From NCBI GenBank assembly GCA_000711775.1, contig ARYC01019265.1, forward strand, positions 1 through 64,000: a stretch of DNA of 64,000 bases. The letters are read 5' to 3'. Source of the DNA: Oxytricha trifallax. Taxonomy: Eukaryota; Ciliophora; Spirotrichea; Sporadotrichida; Oxytrichidae. Positions 35,754 through 47,600 of this stretch are shown in pieces (positions within the stretch are counted from its first letter, which is position 1; each line of letters opens with the position of its first letter). Under the pieces are notes generated by a model that was given only the letters and a program-made list of their open reading frames with translations, was not told where the DNA came from and did not search any database. A program made the position numbers and the translations under genes.

Positions 35754-36794
35754 TCATATAACTTTTACTTTACAAAGTGGACATTCTCTATGCTTATCTA
35801 GCCACTATTATATACATTTTTCATGAAATAAGTGCCTAGCATCGCAAGGCATTTGAATAGCTAAATCCATCTCATCGCAACAGATTGGACACATTCTATC
35901 ATCCTTTTCTTCTTTAGTTTTAACTATAGTTTTTTAGGGTACATTTCTATGATTTAAGTTTATAATTTTGAAACTTTTCTTAATTTTTGTAATGTTTGGC
36001 AAGTCTTTAACCGCTAGATATCTGTATAAATTTTCAGCATCCCTTAAAATTCCTTCACTAAATTAAGAGGCTTCCATGTTATTTGGATTGAGTATGACAT
36101 TTGTTCTATACTTCCTAGCTTTAACCTTGCATGTTATATGAAAAATGATCGCAAAAACTATGCAAGCTACTATTCTAATCAAATCCATCATATTAACGAT
36201 TGAAATAAATGTGATTCCATAGCGAAAGATTTCAAGTTAAATATCATCTGTATGTTCTCTAATTTCATTTAAGTATAATAAAATTCCATCTACCGCCCAA
36301 GAATAATAGAGAATCTTAATCGCCATTACTCCCATAAAATAGAAAATAAAGTATAATTTGCCTCGTTGCTGTTATCTGTTCAAATAAGCAGCATTAATAG
36401 TGTAGAATACAACACATGCTGGAACGAAATACAAGCCAATTTTGATAAATTTTAGCATGTCTCTGTCTACTTGGCTTAAATCAGAGCTTCTCACATCCGC
36501 TTTATTAAGCTACATAGTATAAATTGTCATAAGAGGAATTGAAAACAAAGCATAATATGAGAAGTACACGGTAGCGAGCATTTTTGCAATGTGTTAAATG
36601 TTTGGTAAGCTCAGTTGACTCATTTCTTGGCTTCTGCGGAATACATTCAGACTAGAGGATTGTAAATCATGGAAAATCTCAACTTCTTCTTTATGGTCAA
36701 GAGGCAAAAGTTGCATCTATATGTCATTTTCTTCGTCTATAAGATCCTCTGAGTTTTATTGTTGACTATTACTGCTACCCTAGTTTATTGACAT
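35754..36794 (-). CDS. Multi-pass membrane RING-H2 E3 ligase
   Basis: Likely membrane-anchored ubiquitin ligase. An unbroken 346-codon frame from ATG 36794 (MSINQGSSNSQQQNSEDL) to TGA 35754-35756, one of the few genes here with no insert. After an acidic/Gln-rich N-terminus come about five hydrophobic segments (YFSYYALFSIPLMTIYT, IGLYFVPACVVFYTI, LYFIFYFMGVMAI, others). The C-terminal RING has CPICCDEMDLAIQMPCD, RHLFHEKCIQQWL and ECPLCK, matching the C3H2C3 ligand order. The architecture resembles HRD1-type and RNF membrane ligases, but I cannot name the ortholog. It diverges from the FHA/RING-CH gene across about 100 bp. Confidence 0.85.
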
Positions 36795-36895
36795 CTATAA
36801 AATTAATAATTAATTAAAAATGAGAACGTGTTATAAGATTTTTATAAAAATAAATTGAGATAATTTTAAAGCTTAATTTAATTAAAAGTATCAAA

Positions 36896-38400
36896 ATGGT
36901 TACAAGATCTAATCTGGAAGACATCATGTAAATTACTTAGAATTTCTTTAATTCTTATTTAGTGTTTATGTAAAAACTTAGCATTATAAAGCTTTTAAAT
37001 CTGATTTGGAATTTAAAAAGAAAGATCAGCTTCAAGTCAATGATAAAATGTTTTAATTTGATTCAGAAGATCATTATCAGTTAAATAATTACAAGTTTTA
37101 CGATGCTGAAACACTGAAATGTACTTTTAACTTAAATAAATTGGGATAAATTGAAGTAATTTTAAAAGAATTGAGCTTAATTAACAAGAATTATCAAAGC
37201 AATTCCCTTTTTTAACTTTAGCTATAAGAAAATACGGCAAAAGCTTGCTTGAAATTATAACTTCCAGAAATTTATAATGATACTTTGTGGCTTAGTTTAA
37301 GAGGTAGTAAACCCATGCCTATCCCAAAACCGGATGATTTTATAAAATTCGGTAGAATAGTCTTTAAGTACATAAATTAAAAAAGTAAACTCTCAGAAAA
37401 TATAATATTTATTACTTCAGATGGTTATTCAAAGTCATTTATGAACGATTTAAGCATTTAGCCTAAAAGCTTACAAGAAAGATATTATTGTAGTATTTGT
37501 ACGAAATTCTGTGATCATGTAAGCGAGGACGATGATTTTTAACAGAACACAAGTTTGTAGAATTTGTTAGTGACAGCTTGCAAATGCAGAGGATAAATTT
37601 AGTACGTTCATTTAGCTTGTTTGCAATCAAAATTTTTCGAAGAGGCAAATATTGAAATGAAGTTTGATTGCTGTATCTAAATAAAATCCTAACATTTTAA
37701 ATGTGAAATATGCAAGCATGAATATAAATTGCTATTTAAAGAAAAAGAATCTGGGATTTAATACTCAGTTTTTGAAAACCTGATAAATGGTTGGGAATCT
37801 TCACATATTTTAGAAAGCTTGCATACCTTTCCTAACTCTTTGAGTTAAAAGACTATAATAATGATAGTTCAATAAGCTATAGTTGAGAAATTATAAATCA
37901 ACATAGGGAGATCCAAAGACAATGATATTGAAATTGTTGATTCAAGTATATCAAGAGAGCATGCACAAATTTTGATAGAAAGAGATTCTGATGTTATTCA
38001 AATAATTGACTAGCATTCAAAATATGGAACTTATCTTATGATAAGGAAGGACCAAGAATATATAATTTCACAGGATGAGAGTTTAAGTCTGCAGAGAGAT
38101 CAAAATCTAATAAGTGCCTCATTGAGAGTTATGTCTTAAGATAATGAGGGCATACCTAGATTAAAATTAGAATCACCTTTTAAGTCTTATACTTAAAAGT
38201 AAGATGAACATCAAAGCAATTAGAAATCTGCATAAAGTTTATATGGGGTGTAATAAAATGTATCCTTGAGGTTACAGGTTTTTATGGAAACAAATATGAT
38301 AAAATCTATATTATTTACTTTGAATTAGAAAAAATAGAAATTAATAAAAAATAAATAATCATTATTTTACCTTTAAAAACAAATCTTATTATAAATATGA
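36896..38400 (+). CDS. RING-CH (RINGv) and FHA domain protein
   Basis: A protein joining a RING-CH zinc domain to a phosphothreonine-binding FHA domain. A frame from about 36858 to TGA 38398-38400 contains GYKIQSGRHHVNYLEFLQF, FKSDLEFKKKDQ, then YYCSICTKFCDHV, TACKCRGQIQYVHLACLQ and HFKCEICKHEYKLLF (the C4HC3 ligands of RING-CH), followed by INIGRSKDNDIEIVDSSISR, EHAQI and HSKYGTY (the FHA GRS...SRxHA...N/H-xxxGT pattern). The start is unclear: ATG 36896 is in another frame and would need a short insert to be removed. RING-CH suggests E2 binding; FHA suggests recruitment of phosphorylated partners. Inferred role: phospho-directed ubiquitin ligase. Confidence 0.82.
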
Positions 38401-39028
38401 AGAAGTTGGTATATTTTTAATTTAATAAGATTTGAGTAATTTACTTGTTTCTAAGATTTAATAAAATTAATTGATATTTTATTTTATGTTTATTTTTAAA
38501 CTAAAACTAGTTTAGTATATTTTCCACATTTATTTTTTGTTTATTTACTTCCTCCCCCTATCCTTTATATTCTTATAAAAATAATGACAATATATCATAT
38601 AAATAGCCAAGTTCGAATGTTAGTGCGTTTAAGTTTTTTTGATGTAATAATTTAATGATTTATTTAAAAATCCCTTATTTTAATAACACCTTAATATTAT
38701 TTTACCAATTTTATTAGTAGAAATAATATTAATTAATTTTATTCTTAAAAAATATGAATTCTATAAGGATTTAGACTTTTTCAATTTATTTCTATTAAAT
38801 TTATTTATCATTATATTGGTCGTTAATAAAAAGGTTTTTTGTAATTGAGCTGTAATTTTGTTTTATTTATATTTTTTATATATAATAATGATCCTTATTT
38901 ATTTGTAAAAATTAAAAATAAAGACCCAAAATCTTTTTAGCCACTCCCATCGTATTTGTCTCTTTAGAGACGTTAATTAACAAATCATGATGCTGTTTAA
39001 AATATATTTTAAAATGAAGTAAAATACA
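38401..39028. other. A+T-rich spacer
   Basis: Intergenic DNA between two plus-strand genes. Nothing recognised. Confidence 0.5.
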
Positions 39029-41488
39029 ATGAGAATTATCAATCAAAAGGATGATTAAGCTTAAGATAAACGATCAAAGCCAACTAAGCAGCCATAGACA
39101 GGAATTAACCATATTCAAAGCTAGATCATTCGTTCATCTATAAATGTAGCTACTAAATCATCAAGAAACTAAAATGCACATGTCAGAATAATTGAAACTA
39201 TGCAGCCAAATCAACCAATTAAATCTTTGCATAAAGCTCAGTCTCAGCTTTTCTCATAATCCTTTATTAATAAGACTACAGGTGATTTGAAGTTAAGTAA
39301 CTCAATTTTGCATGTAACACCAAAAAAGACCTAGACTAATAATTAAAGCTCATAATTAAATAAGACTCCGATATCAGGCAATAATGAATCAAGTATCACA
39401 TCGAAATAGGGATTCGAAAGTGCGAAAGGTGCAAATCTTTATGTTTATCCGGGAGTCTAAGCTCAAATGATCTCAGGTATATATAATAATTAGTGCATGG
39501 GGAGAGGTGACACTTCTTAAAGTGCTCAAGGTACTGTCTCAGTAAATCGAAGATACAAAGATGACATTAGTAGTATGGCATCTAACTCAAAGATAATGAG
39601 CTCGGGAAAGAATACTATGATGGCTACTAGTTTAGAATTACCAAGTCAATCTTTTATCCAAGCAAATTAAAAACCTTAGAGTAATAGAGTAATCAGTGAA
39701 ATTGTAATTGAAGATGCATTCGAAAGTAATTACGGAACTGCAAATAGTATTAAAGAGCAATAGATATTCAGCTTTTCCAAAACGCCTAAATTTGGCACCT
39801 ATCCAATACTGAACAATCAAACTGGATCTTCGAAAGTTTTTAATCAATTTGATAGTGTGAAACTGACAGAAGGGCCACTTTTTACGAGCAGATCCTCATA
39901 TGAACTAAATGAAGAAATTTTCTAAGAGTATAACTCCAATAACGATGAAAGACTTCCCAGATAGCCAAGCAATATTTACGACTACTAACAGTAGTACTAG
40001 AACTGCTACAACTATGTTGATAACGAAAACAATATTTTAATTAAATCAAACGATTCCCCTAATAGAATGAGTCTATCTTACAACCTCTCATAATCTCAAG
40101 TAGTCAGTAACAAGCTATCTATTTAAACATTGCAAGAACTTGAATCCCCTAGAATGAAAGGGAATTAAAAACCTTTACACTAAGGTTTTATCAACTGTCA
40201 AAGATCTAAGACACCTACTGTGTAGTCCTCAATAAGTTGCTTTAAGAACTCTTTTTACAAAGAAATAAATCAAAAAGACATTGAGAAAGAATAATTTGTC
40301 AGGCCAACAGGTATCATTAAAAATCCATTTATAAAATACAGGGATGAATTCGCACGAATTTCTCCAAACAATTATCCTAACTAGAGGTATAATAGTTTAC
40401 TTTACAAACCAAGATGTGAAACTGAAGTTAATGATTACAATAGTTAATTAATTTATTAAATTTAATTAAACTTCAATACAAATATAATAGTAAAATATAA
40501 AAGCAAGACTCGTAGGATAATTTTAGGCATTTCTTTTCATAGCAAGAGCAATAAGATTAAAGAATGAAAATACTCAATTCCGAGAGAGGATAAGATCAAT
40601 ATGAAAAGCTGTATTTTTAGGAGCTAGAGAAGCATGATTGTACCAAAAGAGCGCTTAATAAGGCAATTTAACTTGCTAACATGCTAATCGACGAAATTCA
40701 TTCTTAAAACAACAGTTAAACTTTTAATAAGAGAACTTTTGCTCAACCTGAGGAAGAAAATAGAAAAATGCGAGATTTATAAGGTTACAATTCCTCGTCA
40801 AGTTTTAATATTAGTAGGTTTCATACTCCAGAGCCTTTAATGGCTTAGAATAAGTTTAACACTAAGCAGGAAAATAGAGAAAATCAGATTGTACATTAAA
40901 ATTAATAAGATCATGAAATATGTGAGGACGATAGAGAAAACAGCAGATCAAGGAGAGAGTTGAGTCGCAAAAAAAGTCTTAATGCAAGTACCAGAGAACT
41001 TCAAAACTTAACTAACTTGATAAGAAAGACAAAAAACTCACCCTTAATTGCGAATTCAAAGCAAAGTAATATATAATAAATCCTATAAATTACATATTTC
41101 TTAATGTTATACAAGAACTAGAAATAACTTAACTCCTATTACAGGACTTGAATCCAAAACTTATTAACCACTAAGTGCTATGCAAAGCAATGAAAACTTC
41201 TCTCTAATGACAAGTTTCAAGCAACTTGACTAAACCACTATTTCTAGCAACATGAGGCATCTATTAGAGAGAGTTCACAACATCTAGTATAAGGGCAATT
41301 AGGAAAATAAGCAAGATTCGTGTTTATTAGACAATTTGATATCTGAAAATAACACACCAAATCATGTCATGCAGGATGATAGTTTTAGAAGCTCAAACGT
41401 TTTACTGCCATAGGATACTCAATAGTTAAGAAGCATTAAGAAAATTACTCGTAGCTTGTTTACTGAGATACAAAATCTCAATCAATGA
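39029..41488 (+). CDS. Large Ser/Asn/Gln-rich protein, function unknown
   Basis: Not recognised. ATG 39029 (MRIINQKDDQAQDKRSKP) opens a long frame rich in Ser, Asn, Gln and Lys, open to about 40440 (segments such as PGVQAQMISGIYNNQ and RPTGIIKNPFIKYRDEFAR). An insert of about 70-100 bp follows, then RMKILNSERGQDQYEKLYFQ, ELEKHDCTKRALNKAIQLA (helical) and SRSRRELSRKKSLNAS. A second insert lies near 41070-41120, and the protein ends RSIKKITRSLFTEIQNLN at TGA 41486-41488. No catalytic motif; the central 40610-40700 part may form a coiled coil. Such proteins are common in ciliates and are often cytoskeletal or regulatory, which is only a guess here. Confidence 0.7.
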
Positions 41489-41634
41489 ATTAAAATAAAC
41501 TAAATTTAGATTTCATTTGCAATTTTAATCTTTGCTTTATTCTCTCTTAGAGATATAAGACGTTATAACATTGGAAAGTATTTTTAATTATATTAAAATT
41601 TCGAATAGTAAACTTATTAAATCACTTATTTCTA

Positions 41635-44600
41635 ATGGAACTTATAAAATCAAAGAAATCACTGAACTAAAGATTCTAGAGAAACTAAACTCTGAAAGTA
41701 TAATCAAATAAAAATCAATCAAATAGTAGAGACAGAACAATTCAATCTCCTATTTCACAGTCTTTCGCTTAATGCATGCCAGTTTATTTAAATCCAAACT
41801 CAATGCATATAAACTAGAATTAACGAGATAATTATGTGAGGAAGTCATCTAAGAAAAGTAAAGATGTTATTGTAAGATCATCATAATCTAGAAAAAGGAA
41901 AAGAAATTAAATGATTTATTAGTCTATTAATGGAATAGATAGTGAATTATAAATATAATAGGATTAAATTCTCTCTCAAAGAGAGAAAAATGAAGAAATC
42001 GAGAGTATAGATTTGAATCATTTATAGACCCTCGATGATAAAAGATAATTTAACTAAATTTTAAGGATATTATGATTTTACTCAAACTAATTTATTTTTA
42101 CAGTAAATTTATTAAACACTCACTAAACGATGTATAACAGTATAGACTTTCATAAATCACAGTTTTAACAATAAACTTTCTCAAATCAATTAGATAAGTT
42201 ACAAATTTCAAACAATTAAAATACCCTATCTCCCCTTAATCAATAAAATGAGCATGACTTCATCAAAGATAACTAAATCCAAGACAAAATTTAAAATCTA
42301 AGAATTAGATAACTTAGGCCTCAGTCGACTAAAACAAAAATCTAGTAAAACCATTCAAAACTTAAAAAGTCGAAATCTCGATCAAATTCTAATACAAGAC
42401 TATTAATGTACGAATAGCAGCTTCAAAACCAATTAAACTAAAATTCTTCTGCATTATTTAATTACAAATCTCTATTGAATTAGAAGTAACAGAAAACATA
42501 AAGAATAAATTCAGCTAAAAAAATTAAAAACCTCACTAATAATTACATAGGTTAAACTAATGGCAATTCAATAAATATTGATCCAGTTACCAGAGAAATA
42601 TAGAGAATGATTGTTAATGGAAAAGTCGAACTAAAAAAGTAGTCTAAAAAGCTTAAGAATTCCCTAAGCAAAATTAATACTTAAAAATATTAGAAAATCA
42701 TATCTCCTCGAGCTAAATCAAGTTACACATAAAACTAGAATTAAACTCCTGTAGAGTCTGTTGCAGATTTAACGAGAAGAGGCTAATTTTATGAAACAGA
42801 TTCCATCACTCTCGAGAAAATTATTTTTAATTTTATCATAATTTATATTTTACTCTCCAAAAGAAGACCAATAAGTTAAAAATTAAAACAGCTTAAGCAC
42901 AATCAGATAAATTAGAACTTATGCGTGACATTGCAACTTATGAAGCAAATTTGTGTGAGGAATTAAACTTCAGAAGTATGTTGCTTCTTATGAAAGAAAA
43001 GGTTTTGAAATGCGTAAAAAATCAAGAATAGCATAGCAATTCCACTTAGAAGTTTCAACAGTTCTTGAATTCAGCTGAGATGTCTTTTACAAAGATACAA
43101 AAGTAAACACGATTCAGTCATTTTATGGATGAAGATAATTTGGTTAGCACTACTAAAGCACAGCAAAAGTTTGCACTTCACAGATCTAGTGCTCTATCAT
43201 CAGTTATACAATAGAATAATATAGATAGAAATTGTAAGGGATAAGAGAAGAAGAGTTTCTTTGGCATGAATTAAATCGTTATGCAATCAAAAAGATAAAT
43301 CAAAATTCCAAAAAGAACTACTGAATTTATGTTTTACACCAAAAGGGTTTCTGGAGTCAAAACCCCAAAACCCCTTAGTGAGGTTTATAAGTGCTTTGAT
43401 TTGTAGGGTATATTTGGGGTTTTATTGGGGTTAGTAGACAAATTAGGCCAATTTGCAAAATGAGAAATAGAAATTAGTGAAATTTAGGGTCTGTTTATGA
43501 TGAGAAATATTTAGATTTATTGCTTAAACTAAGGTATGGTTCGAGTATGAATATAGATTAAGTCAAATCAGTGCTGAATAATGCGGCTATAGCAAAGCTT
43601 CTAAGCAAGAATGCCTCATTTATTAGGTATCATTGCATGTTATCTGTTTTACATTATAACTCAGGCACATGAAAACATCCAGCAAGAAAATAAAAGTTCT
43701 AATAGCACCATATTGGCTACCTCTGCGACTCGAAGACCTGAAGTATTGTGCACACTTTCCACTTGACTAGCGAGCTGTGATGTTTCATAGCAAGTTTCCT
43801 GATATGCGTATCTCTCCTTAAACTATAGCCAATTATAAAAGAAATGGTATTACTTTCAAGACTGTCAACAGAGTGAAGAGAGTGATTGATTTCACAGTGG
43901 CATTTTATATTAATAATTTAAACTATATATATGATTAAATGCAGAGAGCTATTACTAATAACGTCAAGTTTATAAACGATGATGAAGCGGTGTTTACGTT
44001 CTACACCTTTAGTCTTGGTACAAAAAGTACGATAATATAGAAGTCTATGACTAAAAGGTTAAGGTTGTCACTCACGCAATTTTGGCTGGTATCAGATTCA
44101 GGCTTAGAAGCAAATGTTATTCATCCTCGCTCTATTAAGAGAGAGAGCAGTATATAAAGTTCTTAGAACAGCTGAAAGAGAAATATCCTGAATAAGAGAT
44201 TATACTGTTTGTTGATAATCTTACTGTTCATAAGACTAAAGAAACAAGGAAGAGTTATGAACAACTTAGAATAACGCCAGTGTTAAACGTACCTTACAGT
44301 CAATAGTTTAATGGAATTGAGTTCTACTGGGGTATATTAAAAGGTTATTACAAGAAACTGCTCCTATACTACTTGATAAATGACTTACCTATCGATACAG
44401 TAGACTTGATTCAGAGTAGCTGCAAGAGAGTTAGCATAGATAAGACAACAGTTTGTGCGAGAGAAGGAAGAATGAATGTTTATAAATAAGTTTTAGATTT
44501 AAATGAATGAATAAGTTCACATATTAAATTAACCCAGAAAGGGATTAGGCTTCTCCTTCTTCTCCTCTTCTTATGGCTTGCTTGGGCCCATATTTCTTCT

Positions 44601-47600
44601 CTTAGTGCCAGCTCCTGCATCTATGTTCATTTCATCTGGCTTTTAAAAATCTTTATAAAGTCTCTTGCTCACTTCATGAATAGTCTATGACTTTCTCTCT
44701 CTGTGAACCTTTGCATGTTCTTTCATTAGGAATATACCAGTTCCAGGTTTTCCTACAAAGTTATGTGTCAAAGCTTACTAGAGAAGAATGGATGCTTCTT
44801 AAGCTCCGCAAGCCAGGTCTCGCTTATTAGAATGACTATCTTCTTTTAATCTTCATGAGAAATAGAGTAGCGTTTCTTGTGAGCTTCTTCAATGATCTCT
44901 CTGAGATAGCTCTCTCTTAAAGTGCCAAGAACACCAAAGAAGAAGCTCCTTTCTGGAAGTTTGTTAGAGAGTTGTTTCTTGGTAGGAAGATAAACTTCCA
45001 ACTCTTCATCTTTCATCGCATCCTCGTAGAGATTAGTGACTGAAATCTCTGGGTAGTTTGGTATTTCTATCAACTTAATTTAATTGTTTTGAAGGCTTTC
45101 TTCTCATCACAGAGTATCGCTTTTAAGAATGAGATTTTGGTACCTTTCATCGTTGGAAGGAATAAACCCACTATAGTATATGATTAAGTATATATCACAT
45201 GCTTACCATGCTGAGTGAGGTACCGATAGAGATCTTCCTTGCTTCTAAATCTTGAGATCATTTCTTAAGCTTCAACCCTCTTCATTGCAGTACTTAAAGA
45301 TTCCATCCTTGTTCCTTCTCTTCTTATTGAATTTCAAATTTTAATATAAAGAGTTCTAGATCCTACTGCTTAAAATCTTAGTATTAAATAAAGGCATCTT
45401 TATAGGAGGTCAACCTGGTAAAGATACGTGGAGAAAGCTGGCAGAAGCTGTAACAAACTTCAGAGATGGAGCTCCATTTTTATCAATTTAGTTCCATTAA
45501 ATTAGTACTAAATTTGTTTAAATTTAATTAGTACTGGTACTAATTCCGTTTAATTTTAATTGGTACCAATTTAATAGTACCAAAACTTAATTAGTACCTA
45601 GTTTTAAACTAATGAGGTTTTAATGGAAAAGTTCCAAATTGGTTCAAAACCTAATTGGTACCAGTACCAACCTGAATTTTATCTAAGTTGATGCCAAAAT
45701 TAAAATATTAAGCATGATATTAGAAAAATAATAGTCATAAACTAAGCATAAATGTGATCTCTAATTCTTCAAAATCAACCATTATTGTTGCAGTGCCAAC
45801 TTTTGTACAGAGTGACTATAAATAGAGAGGTTATTAAAGCTTTATAATAAAAATTTAAATTTGAATTTAAACATGGCGGCTGACTTAAATCGAAAAGCAG
45901 TTTCTAATCATAGCTAAACTTTGGCTCAACTAAAAAGCAAGAAGTTGTTTATGTTGAGGTAGAGTTAAGAGCTCTTGGGTTTGAAGCAGAGGTCTTCAAA
46001 ATTGAAGTATAAAACTAAAAGGGGAGAGCAGAGATAGGACTTCAAACATAAATTCAATATGTTGAAGAGCTAAAAGAACAGCAATCAATTGAAAAATTAA
46101 AACACTTTTAATGCAATGATTGTTAAAACTTCTTCTCAACTGAGTTATGCTTGAAGAGGCATGTTAAAGAGATAAATTTTAGAGAACCTAAGACTTTAAT
46201 CAAGCATGAAAAGATGGATGGCAGGTATTAGTGCACGATTTGTATGAAGTCTTACACTAACTCAGCTAAAATAAAAAGACACATGCAGAAGGATCATTTA
46301 AGCAAGTTTTTAATATAAGATTAAGAGACTTAAAAACTTATACCTGCCAAGAGAAAGTCTAATACTCTTGAATCTTAAAGAGAATTGTAAGATAAGCTCA
46401 AGAGTCAGAAACGATATGAGTCAATGAATCAACCTGCAGTCAATACATTTTTAGCAGGCTTCTAAGAGAGAGCTATGTATACTCATGCATTAAATGCTGT
46501 TGATCTTGGCAGTTGTATAGAAAACTACTTGAATATAAACGTGCCTAGCAAGAGAAATTTTATAGTAGTCGATGAGTTTGAATACAAGTTATATCCTTTC
46601 AGGTATCTCATTAAAAATGAACAGTATCAGAGTGAATTTTTAAACAAATATATCGTTCTTAGACAAGAACTTGCTTAAGTTAGACGGTGTTATTTTAGGC
46701 TTTGGGTTCATCGCACTAAAGCTAAAGAAATATGAAATGACTCTAAGAGACTATCTCTATCAAAACAGATATCCGGATGAATTGAATGATATACTTTTAA
46801 GATATGATTAAGGGCGTCTAGGAGTTGCATAAACTTGGATATGTTCATTGAGATTTGAAGCCTGAAAATGGGATGCTTAACCTCTGTCCTTTAGAAGTTG
46901 TAGTTATCGATTTCAATAGAGCCTTAAGATAAGAGATTGTAACATTAGCAAAGGTTCTTGGGAAACCAGGCTGCTTCCCAATCAGAGAGAAGTGGACAAA
47001 TGGTTCAGTCTAGTGGGATTTATGGGCAGTTTCTGCTATTATATTAGAAAGTAACATGGAAAGCATGTCTTACTCTGGTACTAAGCATGAAAAACAATCA
47101 ATTAGCTTAGCTTAGAAGCATATAAAGTAAGAAGATGTCTGCGAAGAAATAAAAAGTATAGTAGAAATGATAATCGTGAGAGATACCTCCTATCCTAGAT
47201 AATCCTTAGATGATATACTTGAGCCACTAGAGAGAGCAAGATTCAAGAGATACAACTAAGACAAGCAGATTAAATTTGATTGAATTAAGTAAACTAATAC
47301 TCATAAAATATTCATTAAATTCACATAAAACCTGCGTTTTCTCTTCTAACCCCAATCCAACTATACCCTACAAATAAAAGCACTTATAAACCTTACTAAG
47401 GGGTTTTGGGGTTTTGAATGCTTTCCTAAATTTAACTAAAAGTTAAGAGAGACACTTTTTTACTAAATTTAATTTTGAGTAAATATCGTTTAATTAATTT
47501 TATACTTTTACAGTCAAGCTATCGCCATCGATATAATTTATCAAGCAAACTAAGGATTAAAATATCCAATTTAAAATATCAAAGAAATCAGATGACTAAG

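Larger units (their letters stand above)
43358..47417. mobile_element. TBE-family (telomere-bearing) germline transposon, 4060 bp
   Basis: Both ends begin CAAAACCCCAAAACCCC reading inward, continuing as terminal inverted repeats of about 72-77 bp (left 43358-43434; right 47346-47417; the left has about 6 extra bases). C4A4 termini, about 4.1 kb length, a DDE transposase, a minus-strand middle gene and a zinc-finger/kinase gene together match TBE1-type elements of Oxytricha. Flanking trinucleotides are AGT on the left and AAT on the right; both fit the ANT target but are not identical. All three genes are damaged, so this copy looks dead but would still need removal from the interrupted gene during macronuclear development. 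Confidence 0.93.
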
